A DNA stretch of 64,000 nt from Collinsella tanakaei (GCF_016902615.1 NZ_JACJMB010000004.1:59968-123967), one strand, 5' to 3'; positions 44,311 to 53,341 are shown, numbered from the stretch's first letter. Translations and numbers: made by a program. Notes: a model not told the origin generated them from the letters alone.

Positions 44311-45216
44311 ATGCCCCATACCGTGCTGCCCGATGTCCCCACCGGTGAGCTGCGTGAACGCCTCGCTCGCATCCGTTACGTGTTCACCGACCTCGACGGC
44401 ACCATGCTCGCCCCCGGGTCGTGCGCGCTCTCGGATGCCGCGGGCAACCCGAGCCTCGAGCTCGTCTCGACGCTCGTCGACCTGAAGCGCGCGGGCATCG
44501 AGGTCATCCCGTGCTCGGGGCGCAACCGCTCCATGTTGCACGAGGATTCGCGCGTGTTCGGCCTCAACTCCTATATCGGCGAGATGGGCGGCCTGCTCAT
44601 GCTCGACCGCGGCGAGAGCCGCTGGGAGTACTTCTGTGCCGACATGCCGTTCAACCCCATCTGGGGCTACTCGCCCCATGAGTGCATCGAGGCCACGGGC
44701 ATCCTGGAGGAGTTCTCCAACCGCTGGCCCGGGCTGCTCGAGTACCACAACGACATGTCGACCGGCTACAAGCACCGCGAGGTCACGGTGGGCCTGCGCG
44801 GCGAGATTCCCGACGAGGAGGCGCGCGACATCATCCGCCGCTCCGGCGCCGAGCTCGACTGGGGCGACAACGGCTTTCTGAACTACATCTCCGCCCCCAC
44901 GACGCTGAAGCTGCCCGAGGGCGTGAAGGGCCGCGCATTCAACATCATGCCGCGCGGTCTCAACAAGGGCCGCGGCATCGAGCGGTTCTGCGAGCTGCGT
45001 GACATCGACCTCTCGGAGACGGCGGCCATCGGCGATGCGACCTCGGATTTCCTTATGGCCGATTACGTGGACACGTTCTTTTTGGTGGAAAACGGCCTCA
45101 AGAACCCGACGGCCGAGGATTTCCTCAGCACCCACGACAACGCCTTCGTGACGCGCGGGCGCATCGTGGACGGCTGGGTGCAGGCCATGCGCTGCGTGCT
45201 CGCGGCGCGCGGGTAG
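44311..45216 (+). CDS. HAD-superfamily hydrolase (class IIB, sugar-phosphatase type)
   Basis: 301 residues, cytosolic phosphatase. Motif I is FTDLDGTML (about 25-33), motif II is PCSGRNRS near 70, and motif IV is AIGDATSDFLMADYVD near 241-256. A class IIB cap (about 90-215) lies between. The closest look is to mannosyl-3-phosphoglycerate phosphatase or Cof-type enzymes, but the substrate is undetermined. AAGGAGTGCCC precedes the ATG at 44311; a 9-bp hairpin (44270-44292) and a TACAAT -10-like box (44249-44254) lie upstream. It is followed by murI after 13 bp, so it heads the murI-rph-rdgB-dtd run. Confidence 0.85.
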   Translation: MPHTVLPDVPTGELRERLARIRYVFTDLDGTMLAPGSCALSDAAGNPSLELVSTLVDLKRAGIEVIPCSGRNRSMLHEDSRVFGLNSYIGEMGGLLMLDRGESRWEYFCADMPFNPIWGYSPHECIEATGILEEFSNRWPGLLEYHNDMSTGYKHREVTVGLRGEIPDEEARDIIRRSGAELDWGDNGFLNYISAPTTLKLPEGVKGRAFNIMPRGLNKGRGIERFCELRDIDLSETAAIGDATSDFLMADYVDTFFLVENGLKNPTAEDFLSTHDNAFVTRGRIVDGWVQAMRCVLAARG

Positions 45217-45229
45217 GAAGGAGCGGTCG

Positions 45230-46129
45230 ATGGCATTCGCAGCGGAGCCGGTATCCGAGAACGGCCGGCCCATCGGCGTGTTCGACTCCGGCCTGGGCGG
45301 GCTGACGGTGGCGCGCGCCATCGCGTGCGCCCTGCCGCACGAGTCGATTTACTACCTGGGCGACACGAAGCGCTGCCCCTACGGCGTGCGCACCGAGGAC
45401 GAGGTCCGCACCTTCGTGCTCCAGGCGGGCAGGTGGCTTGCCGCCCACGACATCAAGATCATGATCATCGCCTGCAACACGGCGACGGCGGCGGGCCTGC
45501 GCATCGCCCAGCAGATGCTGCCCGTTCCGGTCATCGGTGTCATCGCGCCCGGTGCGCGCGCGGCCATCAACAGCACGCGCACGCGCAAGGTCGGTGTGCT
45601 CGCCACGCCGCTGACCGTGCGCACGGGCGCTTACACGCAGGCCATCCGCGCGCTCGACGCCGGCGTGTCGGTGTACGGCTGCCCGGCGCCGAGCTTCGTG
45701 GAGATCGTCGAGCGCGAGCTCGCGACCGGGGCGCACCTGCAGGAGCGCTGGCTGCAAAACGGCGATGTGTTCGACACGCCCGAGATCTGCGCGGAGGTCG
45801 CCCGCACGCTCGATCCCATCGTGGCGTCGGGGGCCGACGTCGATACGGTCGTGCTCGGCTGCACGCACTTCCCGCTGCTCGTCGGTCCCATCCGCAAGGC
45901 GCTGGGCCCCGGGGTGCGCGTCGTGTCGTCTGCCGAGGAGACCACGCGCGAGCTGACCGACATCCTGCAGCGCCGCGAGCAGCTCGCGGGCGATGATGTC
46001 GAGCCGCAGCACCGCTTCGCGACGACCTCGGACAACATCGCCGAGTTCGCCGCCGCCGGCAGCTTCATCTTCGGCCAGCCGCTGAAGAGCATCGAGCACG
46101 TGAGCTTGGAGGAGCTCAAAGAGCACTGA
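45230..46129 (+). CDS. murI: Glutamate racemase
   Basis: 299 residues. It supplies D-glutamate for peptidoglycan. GVFDSGLGGLTV near 16 and the two catalytic cysteines, Cys82 in ACNTAT and Cys211 in LGCTHFPLL, are all present. YYLGDTKRCPYG near 41 is also conserved. GGAAGGAG sits 7 nt before the ATG at 45230. The C-terminal tail after about 265 is a little longer than usual. Confidence 0.97.
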   Translation: MAFAAEPVSENGRPIGVFDSGLGGLTVARAIACALPHESIYYLGDTKRCPYGVRTEDEVRTFVLQAGRWLAAHDIKIMIIACNTATAAGLRIAQQMLPVPVIGVIAPGARAAINSTRTRKVGVLATPLTVRTGAYTQAIRALDAGVSVYGCPAPSFVEIVERELATGAHLQERWLQNGDVFDTPEICAEVARTLDPIVASGADVDTVVLGCTHFPLLVGPIRKALGPGVRVVSSAEETTRELTDILQRREQLAGDDVEPQHRFATTSDNIAEFAAAGSFIFGQPLKSIEHVSLEELKEH

Positions 46130-46175
46130 CATGTGGCGCTGTGTGCACCGTTTCCCCGTCATTGAGGAGTGAGAT

Positions 46176-46943
46176 ATGGATCGGATCGAAATCAATCGCG
46201 CGAACGGCCGCGCCGCGGACGCCCTGCGCCCGGTCAAGCTGACGCGCGAGGTCATGAAGCACGCGCTCGGGTCGTGCCTTGTGGAGTTCGGCGATACGCG
46301 CGTGCTATGCGCCGCCACCATCGAGGAGGGTCTGCCCGCCTGGCGCCGCGCGAGCCGTGCCGGCTGGGTGACGGCGGAGTATGCCATGCTGCCCGCCTCC
46401 ACGAACCGCCGCAGCCGCCGCGAGACCGGCCAGCGCAAGGGCCGCTCCATGGAGATCGAGCGCCTCATCGGCCGCAGCCTGCGCACGGTCACGAACCTGC
46501 GCGCCCTCGGCGAGTACACGGTCACGGTCGACTGCGACGTGCTTCAGGCCGACGGCGGCACGCGCACCGCGAGCGTGACGGGCGCCTGGGTGGCCCTCCA
46601 CGACGCGCTCATGGCCTGGGTCGACGCCGGTAAGATCTCCCGCTTGCCGCTCATGGGGCAGGTCGCGGCGGTGTCCATGGGCGTGGTCGACGGGGCCGAG
46701 CTGCTCGATTTGGACTACGCCGAGGACTCGCGCGCCGAGGTCGACATGAACCTCGTGGCGACCGACACCGGCGAGATCGTCGAGATCCAGGGCACCGGCG
46801 AGCGCATGCCGTTCGGGCGCGAGCGCCTGGGCCGCCTGCTCGATCTGGGCGACGCCGGCATCCGTCGGCTGATCGATCTGCAGAACCAGGTCACGGCATT
46901 TCGTGACGACGACGAGGAAGGGATGGACGCATATGGCGCTTGA
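46176..46943 (+). CDS. rph: Ribonuclease PH
   Basis: 255 residues. This phosphorolytic exoribonuclease trims tRNA 3' ends. AEYAMLPASTNRRSRRE near 68-84 and the phosphate-binding IGRSLRTVTNL near 102, followed by TVDCDVLQADGGTRTAS near 119, are family hallmarks. The 3' end overlaps rdgB by 11 nt. The ATG follows GAGGAGTGAG. Confidence 0.97.
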   Translation: MDRIEINRANGRAADALRPVKLTREVMKHALGSCLVEFGDTRVLCAATIEEGLPAWRRASRAGWVTAEYAMLPASTNRRSRRETGQRKGRSMEIERLIGRSLRTVTNLRALGEYTVTVDCDVLQADGGTRTASVTGAWVALHDALMAWVDAGKISRLPLMGQVAAVSMGVVDGAELLDLDYAEDSRAEVDMNLVATDTGEIVEIQGTGERMPFGRERLGRLLDLGDAGIRRLIDLQNQVTAFRDDDEEGMDAYGA

Positions 46944-47577
46944 GAAGATTGACATCGACGAGCTCGATCCGGCGCGCACCATCGTGGTGGCGACGGGCAA
47001 CATGCACAAGCTCGTCGAGATCGAGACGATCCTGTCGGGCGTGTTGCCCGACGTGCGCTTCATCGCCTTGGGCCAGCTCGGCGATTTCGACGATCCCGAG
47101 GAGACCGGCACGACGTTTCTGGAGAACGCGCTCATCAAGGCAGAGGCCGCCGTCGAGCAGACCGGCCTTCCCGCCATCGCCGACGACTCCGGTCTCGTGG
47201 TGGATGCCCTGGACGGCGAGCCGGGCGTCTATTCGGCGCGCTATGCCGGCGTGCACGGCGACGACGGGGCGAACAACGCGAAGCTTCTCGTCAACATGGT
47301 CGATGTGCCCGAAAAGGAGCGCACGGCGCGCTTCGTGAGCGTGGTCGCCCTGATCGACACCGACGGGTTGGTGACCTACGGCGAGGGCACCTGCGAGGGC
47401 CTGGTCGGCTTCGAGGGCCGCGGGACCAACGGCTTCGGCTACGACCCGTTGTTTCTGCCGGATGACACCCCGGGCAAGACCATGGCGGAGCTCACGCCCG
47501 AGGAGAAAAACGCCATCAGCCATCGCTTCCATGCGCTGCAGGCGCTCGCGGCCAAGCTTGCGGGTGAAGACGAATGA
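46933..47577 (+). CDS. rdgB: dITP/XTP pyrophosphatase (RdgB/HAM1 family)
   Basis: 214 residues. It hydrolyses non-canonical purine triphosphates, cleaning the nucleotide pool. VATGNMHKLVEIE (about 16-28), ADDSGLVVDALDGEPGVYSA near 86-105, and the late GFGYDPLFLP and SHRFHALQAL motifs are diagnostic. The ATG at 46933 with GGAAGGGATGG is preferred over a GTG 30 nt upstream. The start overlaps rph and the stop overlaps dtd by ATGA. Confidence 0.97.
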   Translation: MALEKIDIDELDPARTIVVATGNMHKLVEIETILSGVLPDVRFIALGQLGDFDDPEETGTTFLENALIKAEAAVEQTGLPAIADDSGLVVDALDGEPGVYSARYAGVHGDDGANNAKLLVNMVDVPEKERTARFVSVVALIDTDGLVTYGEGTCEGLVGFEGRGTNGFGYDPLFLPDDTPGKTMAELTPEEKNAISHRFHALQALAAKLAGEDE

Positions 47578-48020
47578 GGGCGGTCGTCCAGCGCGTCATG
47601 CGCGCGAGCGTGACGATCGACGGCGCGGTGACGGGTTCCATCGGTGCCGGTTACCTCGTGCTGCTGGGGGTCGGAGCCGCCGATACGCGCGCCGAGGCCG
47701 ACAAGCTGTGGGGCAAGCTGCGGGGCTTGCGCATCAATGAGGACGACGAGGGCAAGACGAACCTCTCGCTCGCCGACACAAACGGCGCGGTCCTCGTGGT
47801 GTCGCAGTTCACGCTGTACGCGAACTGCCGTCGCGGCCGTCGCCCCTCGTTTACCGACGCCGCGCCGCCCGAGCTCGCCCGCGAGCTCTACGAGTGCTTC
47901 GTGGACCTTGTGCGTGCGGATGTCGAGCACGTGGCGACGGGAACCTTCGCGGCGAACATGCAGGTCGAGCTCGTGAACGACGGTCCGTTCACCATCCTGC
48001 TCGATACCGACGAGCTGTAA
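47574..48020 (+). CDS. dtd: D-aminoacyl-tRNA deacylase
   Basis: 148 residues. It removes D-amino acids from mischarged tRNA. MRAVVQRVMRASVTIDG opens the protein, SQFTLYANCRRGRRPSF near 78-94 is the first active-site motif, and VNDGPFTILLDT near the C-terminus aligns with the Gly-cisPro motif (usually NDGPVT). It begins within the rdgB stop (ATGA), so translation is coupled. With murI and rdgB nearby, the run links D-amino acid supply and quality control. Confidence 0.96.
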   Translation: MRAVVQRVMRASVTIDGAVTGSIGAGYLVLLGVGAADTRAEADKLWGKLRGLRINEDDEGKTNLSLADTNGAVLVVSQFTLYANCRRGRRPSFTDAAPPELARELYECFVDLVRADVEHVATGTFAANMQVELVNDGPFTILLDTDEL

Positions 48021-48124
48021 AGCATTCCGCAACCGCTTGTCCTCTCGTATGGTGACCCTGTGCTTCTCAACAGGCACTTCTGCGCACCCGTGCGCCATAT
48101 CGTGCACGAACGCGTTTTGGCTGC

Positions 48125-48130
48125 TATACT
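48125..48130 (+). promoter_or_regulatory. -10 box for veg-ispE
   Basis: TATACT, 78 bp before the veg ATG, in the 187-bp gap after dtd. The -35 position has no good match. Confidence 0.45.
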
Positions 48131-48207
48131 TTCGAGCGTTTGATTATGTTGGGGCCATTCTATGCATACGAAGCGAATGAGCGCCCCTGTTTCGCGGGAG
48201 GCGATAT

Positions 48208-48504
48208 ATGGAAGAGCTCGAGGTCAATCACGTCGACGAAATCCACGAGAAGCTGGTCGAGATGGTCGGCCAGCGCGTCAAGGTGCGCGCCAACATGGGT
48301 CGTACCCGCGTGGTCGAGCGCATGGGTGTCATCAAGACCGTGCACCCGTCCGTGTTCATCGTCGAGGTCGATGAGCGTCGCGGCCGCAAGTCTCGTCAGT
48401 CCTATCAGTACGTCGACGTGCTCACCGGCACGGTCGAGCTGTTCGATGCCGAGAGCGGCGAGCGCATCTTCACGCCGCTCGGCAACCAGCTCGAGGAGCA
48501 CTAA
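48208..48504 (+). CDS. veg: Veg family protein
   Basis: 98 residues, cytosolic. GQRVKVRANMGRTRVVERMG near 21-40 and FIVEVDERRGRKSRQSYQYVD near 50-70 match the Veg (DUF1021) family, which in Bacillus affects biofilm formation and spore outgrowth; its mechanism is unclear. In many Gram-positives veg lies just before ispE, as here, with 2 bp between them. A ribosome site GGGAGGCG precedes the ATG at 48208. Confidence 0.93.
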   Translation: MEELEVNHVDEIHEKLVEMVGQRVKVRANMGRTRVVERMGVIKTVHPSVFIVEVDERRGRKSRQSYQYVDVLTGTVELFDAESGERIFTPLGNQLEEH

Positions 48505-48506
48505 GC

Positions 48507-49403
48507 ATGCCGGACTCCAGGTTCATCTTGGTCACGGCGCCCGCCAAGGTCAATTTGTATCTCGGCGTTCACCCTGAGCGCGACGAGCGGGGGTACCACC
48601 TGGTCGACACCGTCATGACGACGCTCGACCTTACCGACACCCTTGCTATCGCCCCGTCCGACCACCTCATGGTGCGGACCGTACCCGAGGCTGATTTCCC
48701 TATGGAGGAGAACACCGCGTGGCGCGCGGCGACGGCGATGGGGGAGGCGTTCGGTCGCGAGCCGAACTTCTCCATCCTGATCGACAAGCACATCCCGGTG
48801 CGCAGCGGCCTCGGCGGCCCCTCGACCGACGCGGCCGCCACGATCATGGGCATCTGCCGCTACTGGGGCATCGACCCGACCGATGCGCGCATCGATGCGG
48901 TCGCGCGCTCCATCGGCGCGGACGTGCCGTTTTTCCTGTACGGGCCGCCAGCGTACTTCACGGGCGCGGGCGACGCCATGCAGGAGATCTACCGGCCGCT
49001 CACGGGTACGCCGGTGGCGCTCGTGAAGCCGCTTGACGGCGGTGTCTCCACGGCGGAGGCCTATGCGCGCTTCGATGCAAACCCCCAGGAGCTGCCCGAG
49101 CTCGAGGGCATGCTCGAGGCGATGCGCACCCACGATGAGCAGCAGATCTTCGCACACGTGGCGAACAATCTCGCGGCTGCCGCCTGCGAGCTGGCGCCCG
49201 AGGTCGCCGAGATCCTCACCTGGATACGCGAGCAGCCAGGCGTGCGTGCCGCCGACGTATCCGGCTCCGGTGCTGTCGTGTTCGCGGTGTGCGATACCCA
49301 GATGGCCGCCGAGGCCATCGCCCTGTCCGCCATCAACGATCACGGTTGGTGGGGCCAGGCGGCGAAGATGGGCGAGGGCGGCCCGGTTATCGCTGTCGGG
49401 TAG
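48507..49403 (+). CDS. ispE: 4-diphosphocytidyl-2-C-methyl-D-erythritol kinase
   Basis: 298 residues, a GHMP kinase of the MEP isoprenoid pathway. APAKVNLYLGV near 11-21 contains the catalytic Lys region; IPVRSGLGGPSTDAAATIMG near 94-113 is the ATP-binding loop; SGSGAVVFAV near 250 is the third motif. It has the usual length. It follows veg directly. Confidence 0.96.
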   Translation: MPDSRFILVTAPAKVNLYLGVHPERDERGYHLVDTVMTTLDLTDTLAIAPSDHLMVRTVPEADFPMEENTAWRAATAMGEAFGREPNFSILIDKHIPVRSGLGGPSTDAAATIMGICRYWGIDPTDARIDAVARSIGADVPFFLYGPPAYFTGAGDAMQEIYRPLTGTPVALVKPLDGGVSTAEAYARFDANPQELPELEGMLEAMRTHDEQQIFAHVANNLAAAACELAPEVAEILTWIREQPGVRAADVSGSGAVVFAVCDTQMAAEAIALSAINDHGWWGQAAKMGEGGPVIAVG

Positions 49404-49617
49404 GCGTGCCGTCGGTGCCGGTGCGCGGCGCCGGCACGAGTCCGCCGGCGCGTGCAGGGTGTGTAGCCCCACCCAAAGCGGCCGATTTGGCTGGCCGCGC
49501 GCCAAGGGGGCATCGCCGGCGCGCCCAGGGTCATTCGGCGCTCTGCCGGGTTTCTCAAATTCGTTTCGATTTTCTTCTAGCAAACCCGAAAAGAGTGTGT
49601 TAGGATAATTGAGCTTT

Positions 49618-49694
49618 CGGGTTGTGGCTCAGTTTGGTAGAGCACCGCGTTCGGGACGCGGGGGTCGCTGGTTCAAATCCAGTCAACCCGACCA
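49618..49694 (+). tRNA. tRNA-Pro (anticodon CGG)
   Basis: 77 nt with encoded CCA. Acceptor CGGGTTG pairs with CAACCCG. The anticodon loop TTCGGGA gives CGG. The T-arm is CTGG-TTCAAAT-CCAG. A strong terminator follows 10 bp later. Confidence 0.95.
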
Positions 49695-49703
49695 TTGCAC
49701 GAT

Positions 49704-49738
49704 AACAGGCCAGGGCGGTGACGCCCTGGCCTGTTTTG
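49704..49738 (+). terminator. Terminator of tRNA-Pro
   Basis: 14-bp perfect stem (49704-49717 with 49722-49735), loop GTGA, then TTTGTT. Confidence 0.9.
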
Positions 49739-50249
49739 TTGTGTCGGTCCGCCTTCAATGCAACGGGTTGCGCCCAGCTTTCGTGCGTCGTCGCATGCGG
49801 GTGCGTCGATTTGCATCGGGCGGCCTGGCGCGGTGGAGGCTGCGGGCCGTGCAGGTGCTACTCTACGACGGTATTAGGCGCCTGGCTACCAGACGGGTGG
49901 AAAGCCGCTCTGATCCGGTGTCGCCCATCAGGGGTTTTGGTCTCATGGGGGTGCCGTTTTTCCGGGTGGCCCCGCGCGGGGACCTAATATCGGAAATGAA
50001 TAGCAGCGAGCCGGTGCGAGGCGGCCTCAGGCAGCCTGCCCCCCTTAGGGATACGGGGGAGATGCGTCACGATTGTCGGTCGGGCCCGTGAGATGGGCGC
50101 CGAACCCGCCATAACGTGGTCGGCGCTGCCGGAACAACGGGGCTGCAGTGTCCATGTCGCCGACCATCTCGGCGCTGAGTTCCGGAGGCGTCTCGCCCAG
50201 CGCGCACATCGGCGCTCGTCGCTGTACTCGCGTGTATAATATGGCGGAG
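49739..50249. other. Gene-free region between tRNA-Pro and tatA
   Basis: About 510 bp without a convincing open frame; the longest is a read-through of the tRNA. It contains a possible structured RNA (49856-50005), another hairpin CCCCC-TTAGGGATAC-GGGGG around 50040-50059, and a TATAAT at 50235-50240. I do not see RNase P, tmRNA or SRP RNA hallmarks here. Confidence 0.5.
49856..50005 (+). ncRNA. Candidate structured RNA of unknown class
   Basis: Long-range complementarity closes about 150 nt: TGCTA (49856-49860) with TAGCA (50001-50005), and GGTATTAGG (49870-49878) with CCTAATATC (49983-49991, one G-T). Inside are smaller stems, including CCCAT/ATGGG and CCGCGCGGGG. The rod-like outline is reminiscent of 6S-type RNAs, but no conserved motif confirms it. 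Confidence 0.25.
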
Positions 50250-50278
50250 TTGTTCGGTCCGCACAGGCGCGGTATACT
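50250..50278 (+). promoter_or_regulatory. Promoter of tatA
   Basis: TTGTTC at 50250-50255, a 17-bp spacer, TATACT at 50273-50278. The start site would be near 50285, about 70 nt before the ATG. A second TATAAT upstream (50235-50240) may be an alternative. Confidence 0.65.
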
Positions 50279-50353
50279 CTTTCGAGCTGGAACGCCTTGA
50301 TAGCCTTTACGCGTTTCCGCTATGAACGTGCCATGTATCGTGGGAGGAAAGAT

Positions 50354-50623
50354 ATGTTCCCTAAAGGTTTCGAGTGGGTTGTCATCCTCATCGTCGCCCT
50401 GCTGATTTTCGGACCGAAGAATCTTCCGAAGCTCGGCGCTTCCCTGGGCAAGACGGTGAAGAACATCCGCGAGGGCATGTCCGGCGAGGATGCGGCCACC
50501 GAGGAGGAGCCCGAGAGCGAAGAGGACAAGGAGATCCGCGAGCTCGAGGCCAAGCTTGCTGAGGCCAAGGAGGCCAAGGAGGCTAAGACCAAGAAGGATG
50601 AGTCTCCCATCGATGAGGACTAG
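50354..50623 (+). CDS. tatA: Twin-arginine translocase subunit TatA/TatE
   Basis: 89 residues. One short N-terminal transmembrane helix (FEWVVILIVALLIFG, 5-19), the hinge GPKNLPKLG, an amphipathic helix, and a long charged C-terminal coil rich in Glu, Lys and Ala. This is the pore-forming subunit for export of folded proteins. GGGAGGAAAG precedes the ATG at 50354; the longer frame from 50297 lacks a ribosome site. No tatC lies in the window. Confidence 0.93.
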   Translation: MFPKGFEWVVILIVALLIFGPKNLPKLGASLGKTVKNIREGMSGEDAATEEEPESEEDKEIRELEAKLAEAKEAKEAKTKKDESPIDED

Positions 50624-50647
50624 CCCATCGGCATAAAGGGCTGCACG

Positions 50648-50681
50648 ATGACCGGCCGCCCGCAGGGCAGCCGGTCATTTT
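50648..50681 (+). terminator. Terminator of tatA
   Basis: Stem ATGACCGGC (50648-50656) with GCCGGTCAT (50670-50678), followed by TTT. Confidence 0.75.
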
Positions 50682-50753
50682 AGGTTTGTAGATAGCGGCG
50701 GCACCCATTGGTTCCGCCGAGAGCCAGACAGACGGTAAACGAGGAGTACCTGC

Positions 50754-51227
50754 ATGGATGCAAGCGAGATCGTACTGACAGCCGACGGTCGCCAGAAGCT
50801 CGTCGAGGAGCTCGAGTGGCGCGAGGGCGAGAAGAGCCGCGAGATCATCGAGCACATCAAGGAGGCCCGTGCCTTCGGCGACCTCTCGGAGAACTCCGAG
50901 TATGATGCCGCCAAGGAGGAGCAGGCCAAAAACGCCGCCCGCATCGCCGAGATCCAGGCGATCCTGGCCAATGCGCGCGAGGTCTCGGCCACAGACCAGG
51001 GCCTGATCGTGTCCATCGGCTGCACCGTCTCGCTCGTCGACGGCGACGGCGTTGCCACCGAGGTTACCCTCGTGGGTACCACCGAGACCAACTCGCTTGA
51101 GCACAAGATCTCCAACGAGTCCCCTGTCGGCCGCGCGATCATCGGTCGCGCCGCGGGCGAGACCGTCGAGGTCGTGACGCCGTCCGGCAAGACGCGCCTG
51201 TACACCATCACGAAGATCACGCGGTAG
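50754..51227 (+). CDS. greA: Transcription elongation factor GreA
   Basis: 157 residues. An N-terminal coiled coil (about 8-75) carries the acidic tip DLSENSEYDAAKE near 43-55 that stimulates RNA polymerase transcript cleavage; a C-terminal FKBP-like domain follows, ending SPVGRAIIGRAAGETVEVVTP. GAGGAGTACCTGC precedes the ATG. A terminator follows, just before lysS. Confidence 0.96.
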   Translation: MDASEIVLTADGRQKLVEELEWREGEKSREIIEHIKEARAFGDLSENSEYDAAKEEQAKNAARIAEIQAILANAREVSATDQGLIVSIGCTVSLVDGDGVATEVTLVGTTETNSLEHKISNESPVGRAIIGRAAGETVEVVTPSGKTRLYTITKITR

Positions 51228-51257
51228 CATCTGGTCCCGCGCGAATACGGACAACCT

Positions 51258-51294
51258 CGCTCCCTGGGACCATCTGGCCTCGGGGAGCGTTTTT
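51258..51294 (+). terminator. Terminator between greA and lysS
   Basis: CGCTCCC (51258-51264) with GGGAGCG (51283-51289), then TTTTT. It ends only 18 nt before the lysS start, and the lysS ribosome site follows the T-tract directly, so lysS transcripts must read through it or start within it. Confidence 0.75.
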
Positions 51295-51312
51295 GCTTTT
51301 GAGGAGGAACCC

Positions 51313-53277
51313 ATGGCAGAAACCCCTAACGACGCCTCGACGCTCAACGACGAGCGCGCCCGTCGCCTGGCCGACCGCGCGGCGCTCTACGCCGCCGGCA
51401 AGAACCCCTATCCCGAGCACTCCGATGTCGAGAACCACGTGGCGGACATCGAGGCCGCCTACGCCGACCTCGAGGCTGGCGCCGACACGACCGACGTCGT
51501 GAAGATCGGCGGTCGCGTGGTCGCCAAGCGCGGCCAGGGCAAGATCGTGTTCGTGGTCCTGCGCGACCCGACCGGCGACATCCAGCTGTTCTGTCGCATC
51601 AACGACATGCCCGCCGAGGCCTGGGAGCTGCTCTCCGAGCTCGACCTGGGCGACATCATCGGCGCCGAGGGCGTCGTCGTGCGCACGAAGCGCGGCCAGC
51701 TCTCCGTCGCCCCGACAAAGCTGACGCTTCTGTCCAAGGCCGTGCGCCCGCTGCCAGAGAAGTTCCACGGGCTGTCCGACAAGGAGACCCGCTATCGGCA
51801 GCGCTACGTCGACCTCATCGTGAACGCTGACGTCCGCGAGACCTTCGCCAAGCGCTCCCGCATCGTGTCGGCCTTCCGCCGCTACATGGAGGACAACGGC
51901 TACATGGAGGTCGAGACCCCCATCCTGCAGACCATCCAAGGCGGCGCCACCGCGAAGCCGTTCATCACGCACTTCAACGCGCTGAACCAGGAGAACTACC
52001 TGCGCATCGCCACGGAGCTGCACCTGAAGCGCCTGCTCGTGGGCGGCTATGAGCGCGTGTTCGAGCTCGGTCGCATCTTCCGCAACGAGGGTATGGACCT
52101 GACGCACAACCCCGAGTTCACGACTATGGAGGCCTACCGCGCCTACTCCGACCTCGAGGGCATGAAGGAGCTCGCGGAGGGCGTCATCAAGGCCGCGAAC
52201 GCCGCCGTGAACGACTCCGAGCAGATCGAGTATCAGGGGCAGACCATTGACCTGTCCGGCACGTGGCCGAGCCGTCCCATGACCGAGATCGTCTCTGAGG
52301 TCATGGGTCGCGAGCTCACGCTCGATACCCCGATCGACGAGCTGCGCGCCGCTGCTGCCGAGTGCGGCATCGAGGTCAAGCCCGAGTGGGGCGCCGGCAA
52401 GCTTATCGCCGAGATCTATGACGAGAAGGGCGAGGAGAGCATCGTCAACCCGACGTTTGTGTGCGACTACCCGGTCGAGGTCAGCCCGCTCGCCAAGCGC
52501 CACGAGGACGACCCGCGCCTCACGCACCGCTTCGAGCTCGTGATCGCCGGCCATGAGTACGCCAACGCCTTCTCCGAGCTGAACGACCCGGTCGACCAGG
52601 CTGAGCGCTTCGCCAAGCAGATGGAGGAGAAGGCTGGCGGCGACGACGAGGCCATGGAGTACGACGAGGACTACGTGCGCGCCCTCGAGTACGGCATGCC
52701 TCCGGCGGGCGGCATCGGCATCGGCATCGACCGCGTGGTCATGCTGCTCACGAACCAGGCGTCCATCCGCGACGTGCTGCTGTTCCCGCACATGAAGCCC
52801 GAGCGCGGCAGCGCGAACGGTGCTGCGGCGGCCCGTGCGGCCGAGCGCGACGCCGAGCAGACCGCCGGCGTGAGCATCGCTGAGAACAAGATCCCGACCA
52901 TCGACTACGACAAGGTCGCCGTGGAGCCGCTGTTCGAGGACATGGTCGATTTCGACACGTTCAGCAAGTCCGACTTCCGCGCCGTGAAGGTCAAGGCCTG
53001 CGAGGCGGTGCCCAAGAGCAAGAAGCTCCTGCAGTTCACGCTCGATGACGGCTCCGGTGCCGACCGCGTGATCCTCTCCGGCATCCATATGTACTACGAG
53101 CCCGAGGACCTGGTGGGCCGTACGCTCATCGCCATCACGAACCTGCCGCCGCGCAAGATGATGGGGATCGACTCGTGCGGCATGATCATCAGCGCCGTGC
53201 ACAACGAGGGCGACGAGGAGCGCCTGAACGTGCTGATCGTGGACGATGCCATCCCTGCGGGAGCAAAGCTGTACTAG
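51313..53277 (+). CDS. lysS: Lysyl-tRNA synthetase (class II) with C-terminal tRNA-binding domain
   Basis: 654 residues. The first 500 form a normal class II LysRS: an OB-fold anticodon domain (about 55-165), motif 1 near 215, motif 2 [20 protein letters not shown] near 257-276, and motif 3 [16 protein letters not shown] near 465. After an Ala-rich linker (about 500-535), residues 545-654 are an EMAPII/Trbp111-type OB-fold ([18 protein letters not shown], then [19 protein letters not shown] end with [15 protein letters not shown]) as found at the C-terminus of many MetRS. The extra domain should raise tRNA affinity. GAGGAGG precedes the ATG at 51313. Confidence 0.94.
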   Translation: MAETPNDASTLNDERARRLADRAALYAAGKNPYPEHSDVENHVADIEAAYADLEAGADTTDVVKIGGRVVAKRGQGKIVFVVLRDPTGDIQLFCRINDMPAEAWELLSELDLGDIIGAEGVVVRTKRGQLSVAPTKLTLLSKAVRPLPEKFHGLSDKETRYRQRYVDLIVNADVRETFAKRSRIVSAFRRYMEDNGYMEVETPILQTIQGGATAKPFITHFNALNQENYLRIATELHLKRLLVGGYERVFELGRIFRNEGMDLTHNPEFTTMEAYRAYSDLEGMKELAEGVIKAANAAVNDSEQIEYQGQTIDLSGTWPSRPMTEIVSEVMGRELTLDTPIDELRAAAAECGIEVKPEWGAGKLIAEIYDEKGEESIVNPTFVCDYPVEVSPLAKRHEDDPRLTHRFELVIAGHEYANAFSELNDPVDQAERFAKQMEEKAGGDDEAMEYDEDYVRALEYGMPPAGGIGIGIDRVVMLLTNQASIRDVLLFPHMKPERGSANGAAAARAAERDAEQTAGVSIAENKIPTIDYDKVAVEPLFEDMVDFDTFSKSDFRAVKVKACEAVPKSKKLLQFTLDDGSGADRVILSGIHMYYEPEDLVGRTLIAITNLPPRKMMGIDSCGMIISAVHNEGDEERLNVLIVDDAIPAGAKLY

Positions 53278-53308
53278 GCTTATCGCCTTTTCATGCTTTA
53301 CCACAGCA

Positions 53309-53341
53309 ATGGGGCCGCCCGGATCTACCGGACGGCCCCAT
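53309..53341. terminator. Hairpin between convergent lysS and the CAP/SLH gene
   Basis: 14-bp stem (ATGGGGCCGCCCGG with CCGGACGGCCCCAT, one mismatch). It has few Ts on either side, but its position suggests a shared terminator. Confidence 0.55.

Noticed and set aside
49950..50000. T-box antiterminator-like words (GGGTGG..CCGCG) near 49962-49980
   Set aside because: No specifier hairpin, no matching terminator, and the downstream gene is tatA rather than an amino-acid gene, so a T-box call is not supported.
49609..50091. 160-residue frame running through tRNA-Pro
   Set aside because: Starts before the tRNA, passes through the tRNA and its terminator, and has no ribosome site or family match.
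51217..53304. 695-residue minus-strand frame opposite lysS
   Set aside because: Shadow of the LysRS coding sequence with biased Val/Leu/His/Asp composition and no family features.
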